From the NCBI RefSeq assembly GCF_014646255.1, contig NZ_BMNC01000008.1:243147-307146 (forward strand): a stretch of DNA of 64,000 nt, written 5' to 3'. Shown piece after piece: positions 7,494-15,799 of the stretch. The notes beneath the pieces were generated by a model, which was given only the letters and a program-made list of their open reading frames with translations, did no database searches and was not told the DNA's origin. The translations under genes were made by a program, and so were the position numbers. The stretch comes from Lentzea pudingi. Lineage in GTDB: Bacteria > Actinomycetota > Actinomycetes > Mycobacteriales > Pseudonocardiaceae. How positions within the stretch are numbered: position 1 is the first letter of the stretch; the number at the start of each line of letters is the position of its first letter.

Positions 7494-7904
7494 GTGCTCA
7501 CCCTGCAACCGCACCGGACACGTCGCCTGTTCGCCGCTCTCGCCGTCGTCGCGTCCGTCCTCGGCGTGACCACGGCCGCCGCCCCCGCGGCCGACGCCGC
7601 CGTCTACAGCTCCTGCACGCAGTCGCGTTGCGACGCGGCCCGTTCCGCCAACACCACGTGGAAGTCCAAGAACTACCCGAGCACGCGCGGCTGGAACAGC
7701 TGGCCGAACGGCCAGTGCAACTACGCGGGCGGCGTGCACCAGAACCGCGAGGGCCAGCTCCCGGCCGGCCACAGCTACCTGGAGTTCGACGTGTATCCGC
7801 GTGCCTGCAACGCGTCCCGGGACGCGTACCGGATCGTCGTCGACCGCACGGCCGGCACGGTCTACTTCTCGCCGGACCACTACAAGAACTTCTACCGCCT
7901 CTGA
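7494..7904 (+). CDS. Secreted guanyl-specific ribonuclease (RNase Sa/barnase type)
   Basis: This 136-residue protein starts at GTG 7494 with GGAGG six bases upstream. A Sec signal peptide covers residues 1 to about 35 (ending AADAA). The mature part has the microbial RNase layout: the general base Glu in YLEFDVYP, the Arg in AYRIVVDR and the catalytic His in SPDHYKNF. A Cys pair (SSCTQSRC) near the N-terminus and later cysteines suggest disulfides. It would cleave RNA outside the cell at guanosines. Such enzymes are normally made with a barstar-like inhibitor; none is encoded nearby. It is probably a nutritional or antagonistic exoenzyme. Confidence 0.87.
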   Translation: MLTLQPHRTRRLFAALAVVASVLGVTTAAAPAADAAVYSSCTQSRCDAARSANTTWKSKNYPSTRGWNSWPNGQCNYAGGVHQNREGQLPAGHSYLEFDVYPRACNASRDAYRIVVDRTAGTVYFSPDHYKNFYRL

Positions 7905-7907
7905 GTC

Positions 7908-9047
7908 TTACCTGGCGCTGCGGTCGATCCACGACCGCAGCGCCCACCAGGTGTGCAGCGTCGTCAGCACGTGCGACCGTCCCGCATCGGGGTTCTCGCC
8001 GAGATCGACGTCGGTCAGCTCCACCAGCCGGTCGAGCCGGTACCGCACCGTGTTCGCGTGGATGTGCAACGCCGAGGCCGTCGCGCTGAGCCGGCCGCCG
8101 TTGTCCAGGTAGCACAACGCCGTCACCACCATCTCGTGGTGGAACGTGCTCTTCGGGTCCAGCTGGCCGAGCAACGAGTCGGCGAGCGTCGCCGCAAGCC
8201 CGGGGTACGCCGCGAGAGCGGTCTCACCAGCGAGATCAACAAGAAGCTGCACGCCCAGAGAAGCCCTCGCCGCCGCCAGGGCCTGCGTGCACATCGAGTA
8301 CGTCCCCCGCAACGACTTCAGCGCGGTCGCCGGGGACACCACGAGCAGGTCGTCCGACCACGACGGCGGCACGTGCGTGAGCCCCGCCAGCCGTCCCTCG
8401 ACCAGCCCGTAGACGCCGCCGAACGTGTGCAGCCGCTGTTCCAGCGTCCGCGCGTGGCTCGGGTCGGTCACCCCGGACACGACGCAGTGGTAACGACCGT
8501 CGGGACGCAGACCCGCACGCGCGAGTTCGGACGCGTCCGGGAAGTCACCGGACACCAGCAGCCGCCGCAGCACCTGGGCGTGCAGGTCACGGACCGTGCG
8601 GGACAGCTGCAGCTCGGCCGTGTGATAGCCGCTGACGATGTTCCGCTCGACCGCGCCGACGTAGTGGTCCAGGTCGATCATGAAGTCGAGGATCGTGCCG
8701 TCGTCCACCCCGAGCGACCGCGCGAGCTCGACGCTCGCCCTGATCAACTCGGTGCGCCCGGCGTGCACCCCGCGCAGCAGTCCCGCCATCGACACACCTT
8801 GGGCGGCCCGGTCGGCTCCCAGCGACAACGCGGCGGAGAAGTCGCCGTCGTCGGGCGAGCCGCCGCGTTCGAGGTGCGCGATCCCCTCGGACAGCAGGAA
8901 AGCGATGTGCCGGCGGTTCTCCTCCGCGGGCAGCCGGGCGACCTCCGGCGAGTTGCCGCGAGCCGCGTCGACGACCCGTCCGACCACCTTGTCGTCGGCG
9001 GCGACGGCCTGGAGCACCTCACGGACCATCGCGGACATACCCGGCAC
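7908..9047 (-). CDS. PucR/CdaR-type helix-turn-helix regulator
   Basis: This is a 379-residue regulator without a GGDEF or PAS sensor. The C-terminal 60 residues contain the PucR family helix-turn-helix ALCYLDNGGRLSATASAL followed by HIHANTVRYRLDRLVELT. The central region (about residues 160-290) is a degenerate GGDEF-like CdaR domain, and the N-terminal 150 residues are helical. The GTG at 9047 was chosen since GGAGG precedes it by four bases; ATG 9038 is an alternative. It is divergent from the Tat-exported flavoprotein gene and probably controls it through the region around 9149-9162. Confidence 0.85.
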   Translation of the reverse strand: MPGMSAMVREVLQAVAADDKVVGRVVDAARGNSPEVARLPAEENRRHIAFLLSEGIAHLERGGSPDDGDFSAALSLGADRAAQGVSMAGLLRGVHAGRTELIRASVELARSLGVDDGTILDFMIDLDHYVGAVERNIVSGYHTAELQLSRTVRDLHAQVLRRLLVSGDFPDASELARAGLRPDGRYHCVVSGVTDPSHARTLEQRLHTFGGVYGLVEGRLAGLTHVPPSWSDDLLVVSPATALKSLRGTYSMCTQALAAARASLGVQLLVDLAGETALAAYPGLAATLADSLLGQLDPKSTFHHEMVVTALCYLDNGGRLSATASALHIHANTVRYRLDRLVELTDVDLGENPDAGRSHVLTTLHTWWALRSWIDRSAR

Positions 9048-9148
9048 GTCGCCTCCGCAAACCCCACGTTGTGTGACGGCCACAACACAGCCGTCTCCGT
9101 TTGGTGGCGGGACCCTATCCCCCGCTCTCGGGTTACTGGTTAGTTGCT

Positions 9149-9162
9149 TTACGCGAGAGTAA
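9149..9162. promoter_or_regulatory. Possible operator between PucR regulator and flavoprotein gene
   Basis: TTACGCGAGAGTAA is an imperfect palindrome (arms TTAC/GTAA) in the 154-base divergent region. It lies 40 bases before the flavoprotein start. Its function is inferred from position only. Confidence 0.3.
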
Positions 9163-9201
9163 TTCGCGTTGGCTCCACCCTTCAACGAGGAAGGCCCTGG
9201 G

Positions 9202-10983
9202 ATGTCAGACCGGAACATCAGCCGCCGCAACCTCCTTGCCGCGAGCGGCGCGATCGGGGCGATCGCCGCGAGCGGGACTCTGGGACAGGCAGTCGCCGGG
9301 GCTGCGCCGAGAGTCGACGCGGACGTGATCGTCATCGGGCACGGTCTGGCGGGGCTCGTGGCGACCTCCGAACTGGCCGCGGCGGGCCGCAAGGTCCTGC
9401 TGCTGGACCAGGAACCCGAGGCCAGCCTGGGTGGACAGGCCTTCTGGTCGCTCGGCGGCCTCTTCTTCGTCAACTCCCAGGAGCAGCGCACCGCCGGCAT
9501 CAAGGACTCGCTGGAGCTGGCCCGCGCCGACTGGTTCAACACCGCCGGGTTCGACCGCGGGGTGAACGACCCGCTCGGCGAGGACTACTGGGGCGCCAAG
9601 TGGGCCGAGGCGTACCTGAACTTCGCCGCCGGCGAGAAGCGCGACTGGCTCCACGGCCTCGGCGTGCGCTGGGTGCCGATCGTCGGCTGGGCCGAACGCG
9701 GCGGGCAGCTCGCGGACGGCCCGGGCAACTCGGTGCCGCGCTTCCACATGACGATGGGCACCGGCCCCGGCGTCATGGAGCCCTTCGAGAAGAAGGTGCG
9801 CGAGGGCGTCCGCGACGGCAAGGTCACCTTCAAGTTCCGGCACCAGGTCGACGGCCTGATCACCAGCAACGGCGCCGTCACCGGCGTGCGCGGCAGCCTG
9901 CTGGAGCCCAGCAACGCCGCGCGCGGCACCCGCAGCTCCCGCACCAAGGTCGGCGACTTCGAGCTGTACGCGCCGATGGTCGTCGTGACCTCGGGCGGCA
10001 TCGGCGCCAACCACGACCTGGTGCGCCGCAACTGGCCCGCCCGCCTCGGCCCGGTACCCCAGCGGCTCGTCACCGGCGTCCCGGCGCACGTCGACGGCCG
10101 GATGCTGGCGATCACCGAGCTGGCGGGAGGCCGCCTGGTCAACCGCGACCGCATGTGGCACTACACCGAGGGCATGATCAACCACACGCCGATCTGGCCG
10201 GACCACGGCATCCGCGTGCTGGCGGCACCGTCGTCGCTGTGGCTCGACGCGCGCGGCAAGCGCTTCCCCAGTCCCGGCATCCCGTCGCTGGACACGCTCG
10301 GCACGCTGGAGCTGATCGGCCAGTCCGGCTACGACTACTCGTGGTTCGTGCTCAACAAGAAGATCATCGACAAGGAGTTCGTGCTCTCCGGTTCCGAGCA
10401 GAACCCGGAGATCACCCGCAAGGACCTCGCCGCCTACATCGCGATGCGGATCTTCAACAGCACCCCACCGCCGGTGAAGGCGTTCATGGACAAGGGCGTC
10501 GACTTCGTCATCAAGAACAACCTGCCCGACCTCGTGGCCGGGATGAACCAGCTGACGGGCCAGAACCTGATCAACCTGGACGACCTGCGCCGCCAGATCA
10601 CCATCCGCGACCAGCAGACCGAGAACCCGTTCACCAAGGACGTGCAGGTGATGGGCATCCGCAACTCGCTGGCGTACAGCGGCGACAGCCTCGCCCGCAC
10701 CGCCGGGTTGCACCGGCTCCTCGACTCCGGCTCCGGCCCGCTGATCGCGATCAGGATGAACATCCTGACCCGCAAGACGCTGGGCGGCCTGCAGACCGAC
10801 CTGCAGGGCCGGGTCCTCGGCTCGAACGGCCAGCCGGTCCGCGGCCTGTACGCGGCGGGCGAGGTGGCCGGTTTCGGCGGCGGCGGCGTGCACGGCTACC
10901 GCGCGCTGGAGGGCACGTTCCTGGGCGGCTGCCTGTTCTCCGGACGCGCGGCAGGCCGTGCCGCGGCAGCCGAGAGCGCCTAA
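9202..10983 (+). CDS. Tat-exported FAD-binding dehydrogenase (fumarate reductase/ketosteroid dehydrogenase superfamily)
   Basis: This 593-residue flavoprotein starts at ATG 9202, preceded by GAGGAAGG. The N-terminus SRRNLLAASGA is a twin-arginine signal followed by a hydrophobic stretch ending AGAAP near residue 36, so the folded FAD protein is likely exported. The FAD motif reads VIVIGHGLAGLVATSEL (residues about 42-58). LGGQAFWSLGGLFFVNS is typical of the FAD-binding dehydrogenase group related to 3-ketosteroid dehydrogenases and fumarate reductases, and the C-terminal GLYAAGEVAGFGGGGVHG closes the FAD site. The substrate is unknown. It is divergent from a PucR regulator, which suggests inducible catabolism. 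Close relatives are often cytoplasmic, so the Tat signal is notable. Confidence 0.85.
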   Translation: MSDRNISRRNLLAASGAIGAIAASGTLGQAVAGAAPRVDADVIVIGHGLAGLVATSELAAAGRKVLLLDQEPEASLGGQAFWSLGGLFFVNSQEQRTAGIKDSLELARADWFNTAGFDRGVNDPLGEDYWGAKWAEAYLNFAAGEKRDWLHGLGVRWVPIVGWAERGGQLADGPGNSVPRFHMTMGTGPGVMEPFEKKVREGVRDGKVTFKFRHQVDGLITSNGAVTGVRGSLLEPSNAARGTRSSRTKVGDFELYAPMVVVTSGGIGANHDLVRRNWPARLGPVPQRLVTGVPAHVDGRMLAITELAGGRLVNRDRMWHYTEGMINHTPIWPDHGIRVLAAPSSLWLDARGKRFPSPGIPSLDTLGTLELIGQSGYDYSWFVLNKKIIDKEFVLSGSEQNPEITRKDLAAYIAMRIFNSTPPPVKAFMDKGVDFVIKNNLPDLVAGMNQLTGQNLINLDDLRRQITIRDQQTENPFTKDVQVMGIRNSLAYSGDSLARTAGLHRLLDSGSGPLIAIRMNILTRKTLGGLQTDLQGRVLGSNGQPVRGLYAAGEVAGFGGGGVHGYRALEGTFLGGCLFSGRAAGRAAAAESA

Positions 10984-11582
10984 CGGCCCACGATCCCGGG
11001 GTCTGCGGTCTCCCCTGTTGACCGCAGACCCCGCACCACCTCGAGCACCTGCTTCACCGACCCGGCAGGCGTCTCGACCGCGGAGTCGAGCACCAGGTGC
11101 TCCTCCTCCCACGCTTCCCACAGCCCGCGCATGCGCTGCACGTGCACCCACGGAACCGTTGCGTGCCAACCAGGAATCCCCCGGTCACGCCCCTCGACCC
11201 GCGCCCGGTGCAACACCTCGTCGGAACACACGCACTCAACGCCCACGAACACGCCCCCAAGCCGCTCAGTGAGCTCACGCCACCGAGCCCGCTCCTCCAC
11301 CGTGTGCCCGGTGGTGTCGACAACAACGTCGATCCCCAGCTGGACGTGCCGGGCAACCAAGGCCCTGAGCTGCAGATCAACAACCTCGTAGGCGTTCTCG
11401 TCAGTGACCGCACGCGCCAGCACCAACGCCCCCATGACCCAGTCCAGCGAGAAGACCGGCACACGAAGCTGCTTCGCAACCCCTTCTGCAAGAGTGCTCT
11501 TCCCGGCCCCAGGAGACCCCGCCACCAGCACGACAACGGGACTCTCGGCAGAGGGTTCCAAGTTCAGGTAGGGATCCGTCAT
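10980..11582 (-). CDS. P-loop kinase-like ATPase (AAA_33 type)
   Basis: This 200-residue protein has a Walker A GSPGAGKST at about residues 22-30, a second acidic motif in DVVVDTTGH near residue 88 and a lid-like Arg-rich stretch (RARVEGRDRG). This pattern fits the zeta-toxin/AAA_33 group of small nucleotide or antibiotic kinases. No substrate can be inferred. It converges on the flavoprotein gene with a 4-base overlap and lies 8 bases downstream of the KUP gene stop region on the same strand order. The T-rich third codon positions on its coding strand match the composition bias described for 11-16.3 kb. Confidence 0.7.
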   Translation of the reverse strand: MTDPYLNLEPSAESPVVVLVAGSPGAGKSTLAEGVAKQLRVPVFSLDWVMGALVLARAVTDENAYEVVDLQLRALVARHVQLGIDVVVDTTGHTVEERARWRELTERLGGVFVGVECVCSDEVLHRARVEGRDRGIPGWHATVPWVHVQRMRGLWEAWEEEHLVLDSAVETPAGSVKQVLEVVRGLRSTGETADPGIVGR

Positions 11583-11590
11583 GCCCTCAC

Positions 11591-13525
11591 CTAAACATCG
11601 ATGTGGGCTCCCATGATCACTGTTCGCTCTCGGGGCAATCCGAAGTGCTCGGCAGCATCAGCGGTGATGTAGGACGTGGCCACGAACAACCGCTTGCGCC
11701 ACCCGGCCATCGTCCGCGACCGCCCGCGCCGCAACTCGATCTTCGACAGGAAGTACCGCGCCTGCTCGAGATCAAGCCCGCCCTCCGTCATCCCGGGATC
11801 CACCAACGCCAGCGCCGCAGGCACATCAGGCGTCTCCATGTACCCGAACCGAGCACACACGTGGATGATCCCGTCATCCGCAAAGCCAAGCCGATCCACC
11901 TCGACCCGCCGCTCCTCGGCAACCCGAGGCACCGGCTCGGTCTCGATCGAGACGATCACAACCCGCTCGTGCAACACGTGGTTGTGCTCGACGTTCGCCC
12001 GCATAGCAAGCGGCGCAGTCTCTTTCCCCCGGTTCAAAAACACAGCACACCCAGGCACCCGAGCAAGCCGCTGCGAGTGCAACTCCTCGACGAACACCTG
12101 CAACGACCCCTCAGCCTCCCGCCGAGCCTTCGTCACGATCGCCCGCCCACGCTGCCAAGTGGTCATCACCGTGAACGCGGTCAACCCGATCAACAACGGC
12201 AACCAGGCCCCATGCAACAACTTCGTCAAGTTGGCCGCCAGGAACAGAAGATCCACCCCAAGCAACACAACGCACCCCAGCCCCACAGCCCACCCAGGCG
12301 CCTTGAACCGCACCCGAGCGATGAACAGGAACAGCGTCGTGGTGATCGTGATGGTCCCTGTAACCGCCATCCCGAAGGCAAAGGCCAGCGCAGCAGAAGT
12401 CTGAAACGCAAAGACCAACGTCAACACCGAGACCAGCAACACCCAGTTGATCCAAGGCACGTAAATCTGCCCAATGGTCGACTCAGACGTGTGCGCAATC
12501 CGCAACCGAGGCAAGTACCCGAGCTGCGCAGCCTGAGAAGCCACCGAGTAGGCCCCAGTGATCACAGCCTGCGAGGCGATGACAGTAGCCGCCGTGGCCA
12601 ACACCACCATGGGCCACCGCCCCCACTCAGGCACAAGCAGGAAGAACGGCCCACTCACGTTGGCCGGATCGTCCAAGATCAGGGCCCCTTGCCCCATATA
12701 ACTCAACACACAGGCCGGAAACACCAGAACCAACCACCCACGAGCAATCGCAGGCCGCCCGAAGTGCCCCATGTCCGCGTACAACGCCTCAGCCCCAGTA
12801 ACCGCCAACACCACAGCAGCCAAGGCAAAAAACGCAACATCAAAGTGCCCGAACAAGAACCCAACAGCATAAGTAGGCGACAACGCCTTCAAAATCTCCA
12901 GATGCCCAGCGATCCCACCAACCCCAGCCACTCCAACAACACCAAACCACAGGATCATCACGGGCCCGAAGAACCGCCCGACAACCCCACTCCCCCGCCG
13001 CTGCACCAGGAACAACCCAACGATGATCACGGCAGTGATCGGCACGACAAACCGCCCGAGCTCAGGCTCGACAACCTTGAGCCCCTCAACAGCAGACAAG
13101 ACAGAGATCGCAGGGGTGATCATGCTGTCGCCAAAGAACAAGGCGGCCCCAAAGATCCCCAACGCAGCCAACGTGGCAGCAGCCTTGCGCCCCTGCTTGG
13201 CCTTCCACCGCCGCAACAGCGTGATCAGCGCCATGATCCCGCCCTCACCATCGTTGTCGACCCACATGGCCAACAACACGTAGGTGATGGTCACAACGAT
13301 CATGACCGACCAAAAGATCAACGAGACAACGCCAAAAACGTTGTCCACACTGACCGGCACCGGATGCGGATCAGCGGGATTGAACACGGTCTGAATCGTA
13401 TAAATGGGACTGGTCCCGATATCCCCGAACACAACCCCGAGCGCCCCGACAACCACAGCAAGCCGAACGGTCTGACCAGCGAGCTTCGCCCGAGAGGGCG
13501 CCCCGGAAACCTGCGACTCAGCCAC
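11591..13525 (-). CDS. kup: KUP-family potassium uptake protein
   Basis: This 644-residue protein is the normal length for KUP/HAK/KT transporters. The hallmark GVVFGDIGTSPIYT is at the start of the first membrane helix, GEGGIMAL follows helix 2, and about 12 hydrophobic helices cover residues 30-450. A soluble C-terminal domain of about 190 residues includes the family segment VEHNHVLHERVV. It imports K+ with protons. The start is GTG 13525 with AGGGGG six bases upstream; a longer frame to 13723 runs into the inverted repeat and is not used. I looked for a c-di-AMP riboswitch upstream and saw none. Confidence 0.93.
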   Translation of the reverse strand: MAESQVSGAPSRAKLAGQTVRLAVVVGALGVVFGDIGTSPIYTIQTVFNPADPHPVPVSVDNVFGVVSLIFWSVMIVVTITYVLLAMWVDNDGEGGIMALITLLRRWKAKQGRKAAATLAALGIFGAALFFGDSMITPAISVLSAVEGLKVVEPELGRFVVPITAVIIVGLFLVQRRGSGVVGRFFGPVMILWFGVVGVAGVGGIAGHLEILKALSPTYAVGFLFGHFDVAFFALAAVVLAVTGAEALYADMGHFGRPAIARGWLVLVFPACVLSYMGQGALILDDPANVSGPFFLLVPEWGRWPMVVLATAATVIASQAVITGAYSVASQAAQLGYLPRLRIAHTSESTIGQIYVPWINWVLLVSVLTLVFAFQTSAALAFAFGMAVTGTITITTTLFLFIARVRFKAPGWAVGLGCVVLLGVDLLFLAANLTKLLHGAWLPLLIGLTAFTVMTTWQRGRAIVTKARREAEGSLQVFVEELHSQRLARVPGCAVFLNRGKETAPLAMRANVEHNHVLHERVVIVSIETEPVPRVAEERRVEVDRLGFADDGIIHVCARFGYMETPDVPAALALVDPGMTEGGLDLEQARYFLSKIELRRGRSRTMAGWRKRLFVATSYITADAAEHFGLPRERTVIMGAHIDV

Positions 13526-13692
13526 GAGCAACCCCCTAGACGGCCTGCTGCCCGCAAGATAACCGCCCCCGAACCCACACGCTGAGCACAGCCGGGTGAT
13601 CTTTACGCCATCCTGACGCCCGACGCCCGACGCCCGACAACCGCGATGCCGAAGGCGAGCCGTCCTGTCTTTCGTCTTTAGCAAGCCCGAGG
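13526..13692. other. Intergenic region upstream of kup
   Basis: This is the promoter-side leader of kup. It contains three exact tandem copies of the 7-mer GACGCCC (13615-13635). TTATCT, a -10-like hexamer for leftward transcription, lies about 30 bases before the start. No protein gene or riboswitch was recognised. Confidence 0.5.
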
Positions 13693-13836
13693 GGCGGTGG
13701 GGTCCCATCACGAGTCGCGCCATAGCTCTTGCTGCATGCCTGAAGGGGTGTCAACTCGACACGCTTTTCGTCGAGTTGACACCCCTCCAGGCATGTGGCC
13801 CGCTCTTGGCTCGGCTCGTGATGGGACCCCACCGCC
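13693..13836. repeat. Large two-tier inverted repeat (144 bases)
   Basis: The outer arms at 13693-13714 and 13815-13836 are a perfect 22-base inverted repeat (left arm begins GGCGGTGGGGTCCC). Inside, 13735-13760 and 13770-13795 form a 26-base stem with one mismatch (contains GTGTCAACTCGAC) around a 9-base loop. The 19-20 base stretches between the tiers are only partly complementary. It could be a MITE-like element, a cruciform site or a bidirectional terminator between kup and the lipase genes. No flanking target duplication was seen. Confidence 0.8.
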
Positions 13837-14095
13837 GACGCACCCAAACAACTCAACCGGCAGCCGCCCAACGCAACAGGCGTGCCATCTACCTACGGGT
13901 GGCGTGGACCCCTGATCAGATTGCCGGGGGTCTGGGGGCAGAGCCCCCAGGGGAAGCACGCAACAGCAACCAGGCCGCCCGCAACAGCAACCGCCCACCA
14001 GGTCGCGTACCGCATGGCAACTACTACCCCCAAACCCGGCTGACAGCCCCCTAACGGCCGCTCTCGTACCCTGGACCCATCAGCTTCCAATGAAC
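13837..14095. other. Intergenic region with a short GC hairpin
   Basis: No gene was recognised here. At 13932-13950 the sequence forms an 8-base-pair stem CTGGGGGC/GCCCCCAG with a 3-base loop. This is a hairpin type repeated between genes in many actinomycetes. The last 50 bases are the promoter side of the SGNH gene. Confidence 0.5.
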
Positions 14096-14105
14096 AGGAG
14101 TAGGT

Positions 14106-14957
14106 GTGCCGAGGTTCGCGCTAATCCTGCCAGCCCTATTCGCGCTGGCAGCGTGCACAGCAACCCCACCACCCTCCACCCCAACCCCAACCCCCAGCAG
14201 CAGCACCCAACCACCACCCCCCGACCAACAAATCCACCTGTCAATCGGCGACTCCTACGCAACAGGCTTCGCCCCATCAGGATCAACCACCGAAAGCTTC
14301 GCCCAAATAATCGCAAACCGAGCCAACCGAAAACTGATCAACCTGGCCTGCAACGGCGCAACCTCAGCCGACCTGGCCACCAAACCGGCCTGCGGCCCCA
14401 ACGCCACAGGCAAATCCCAACTGGACGCCGCAACAGAAACCCTGCGCACCAACAAAGTCAGCCTGATCACCCTGGTGATCGGCGGCAACGACCTGGCCCC
14501 GTGCGCCCTCGCCCAAGACCCCTTGGACTGCGCAACCAGAACCGTCGCAACCATCCAGACGAACGTGGCCGGCACGCTGTCCGAACTACGCCAAGCCGCC
14601 CCAGACGTGAAGATCATCGGCCTGACCTACCCAGACGTGTTCCTAGGCGCATGGGTGAACCCGTCGTTCCCGAACGGCAAGAACCTGGCCCGCCTGTCCG
14701 TCACGATGTTCCAGGACTTCAACTCAAAACTCGCAGCCCAATACAACAAGTTCGGCGCGAAATTCGCCGACGTCACCAACACGACCGGCGGCTACGGCGC
14801 ATTGACCGACCTGACCCAGGACCCGAAGTACGGCCAGATCCCAACCTCAGTGGCCAAGGTCTGCAACCTCACGTACTTCTGCGACCGCACCGACGTACAC
14901 CCGACCCCAGCCGGCCACCAGGCGATAGCCGAGGCCGTGACCGCAGCAGGACGTTGA
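14106..14957 (+). CDS. SGNH/GDSL-family lipoprotein hydrolase (copy 1)
   Basis: This 283-residue protein starts at GTG 14106 with AGGAG five bases upstream. The lipobox is ALAAC (Cys17), followed by a Pro/Thr/Ser-rich tether to residue 40. The four SGNH blocks are present: GDSYATG (Ser nucleophile), the Gly in ACNGATSAD, the Asn in VIGGNDL and the DVHPTPAGH Asp/His pair. It is a lipid-anchored extracytoplasmic esterase or lipase with three likely disulfides (Cys pairs around ACGPN, PCALAQDPLDC and VCNLTYFC). It overlaps copy 2 by four bases, so the pair is co-translated. Third codon positions are rich in A and C. Confidence 0.88.
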   Translation: MPRFALILPALFALAACTATPPPSTPTPTPSSSTQPPPPDQQIHLSIGDSYATGFAPSGSTTESFAQIIANRANRKLINLACNGATSADLATKPACGPNATGKSQLDAATETLRTNKVSLITLVIGGNDLAPCALAQDPLDCATRTVATIQTNVAGTLSELRQAAPDVKIIGLTYPDVFLGAWVNPSFPNGKNLARLSVTMFQDFNSKLAAQYNKFGAKFADVTNTTGGYGALTDLTQDPKYGQIPTSVAKVCNLTYFCDRTDVHPTPAGHQAIAEAVTAAGR

Positions 14958-15799
14958 CCACCGCGGTGCAAAAGCTCCCTGTAGCTGTCATCGCCGCGCT
15001 GCTGTTGACCGCGTGCGCGCAGGAATCGACGCCGGAGTCTCAGCCGACCGTCCCCACCCCAGCCAGCCAACGGCTGTACATATCGCTAGGCGACTCCTAC
15101 GCCACCGGTTACGGCCCAACCGGCCCCAGCGACAGCTTCGCCCAGATCGTGGCCGCACAATCCAACCTCACCCTGGTCAACGCCGCCTGTAACGGCGCCA
15201 CCTCCGCAGACCTCCTCTCCACAGAGGCATGCGACCCCAACGCCAACGGCAGAACCCAGGTAGCCCGAACCGTGGACGCCCTCCACTCCGGCGAGGTAGA
15301 CCTGATCACGATGGTGATCGGCAGCAACGACCTGCTGGAACCGTGCGCGATAGCAGAAAACCCGCTGGAGTGCGCCACCGCAACCCTCACCGACACCAGG
15401 TCCAACATCGCCACCGCGCTGACCAGGTTCCGCGAGGCAGCACCAGACGTGAGAATCGTCGGCCTGAGCTACCCGGACGTGTTTCTGGGCGCATGGGTGA
15501 ACCCCGCGATCCCGAACGGCGAGGACCTGGCACGCACGTCAATCCTCCTGTACGAAGACTTCAACGCCCAAATAGCCGCGGAGTACGCGAAATTCGGGGC
15601 GAACTTCGTAGACGTCACGAACTCGACCGGCGGCTACGGCGAACTGACCAACCTGACCGAGGACCCCAGGTACGGCCAGATCCCGGCCCCGGTAGCGGAG
15701 GTGTGCTCGCTCACCCACTACTGCGACGAGACCGACGTGCACCCAACGCCCGCCGGCCACCAGGCGATCGCGAACGCAGTCATCGCGGCAAGTCGCTGA
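14954..15799 (+). CDS. SGNH/GDSL-family lipoprotein hydrolase (copy 2)
   Basis: This is a tandem duplicate of the preceding gene with the same blocks (GDSYATG, CNGATSAD, VIGSNDL, DVHPTPAGH) and the same shared segment YPDVFLGAWVNP. The lipobox LLLTAC gives a lipid-anchored, extracytoplasmic protein. The start may be TTG 14954, which overlaps the upstream TGA (TTGA, coupled translation), or GTG 14966; the latter still gives a complete lipoprotein signal (QKLPVAVIAALLLTAC). Block III has Ser instead of the second Gly (IGSND against IGGND), a common variant. The 3' end overlaps the convergent sensor kinase gene by 20 bases. Confidence 0.86.
   Translation: MTTAVQKLPVAVIAALLLTACAQESTPESQPTVPTPASQRLYISLGDSYATGYGPTGPSDSFAQIVAAQSNLTLVNAACNGATSADLLSTEACDPNANGRTQVARTVDALHSGEVDLITMVIGSNDLLEPCAIAENPLECATATLTDTRSNIATALTRFREAAPDVRIVGLSYPDVFLGAWVNPAIPNGEDLARTSILLYEDFNAQIAAEYAKFGANFVDVTNSTGGYGELTNLTEDPRYGQIPAPVAEVCSLTHYCDETDVHPTPAGHQAIANAVIAASR

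Noticed and set aside
9144..11169. Very long open frames overlapping the flavoprotein gene on both strands
   Set aside because: They are GC-rich shadows: Arg/Ala/Pro-rich composition and no motifs, whereas the flavoprotein frame has clear FAD motifs.
13526..13700. c-di-AMP (ydaO-type) riboswitch before kup
   Set aside because: Such riboswitches precede K+ transporter genes in some bacteria, but I could not find the conserved core; only a 7-base tandem repeat and a -10-like box are present.
13526..13723. 66-residue N-terminal extension of KUP
   Set aside because: The extension is Arg/Gly-rich, enters the inverted repeat and lacks a ribosome-binding site; GTG 13525 has one and matches the family start.
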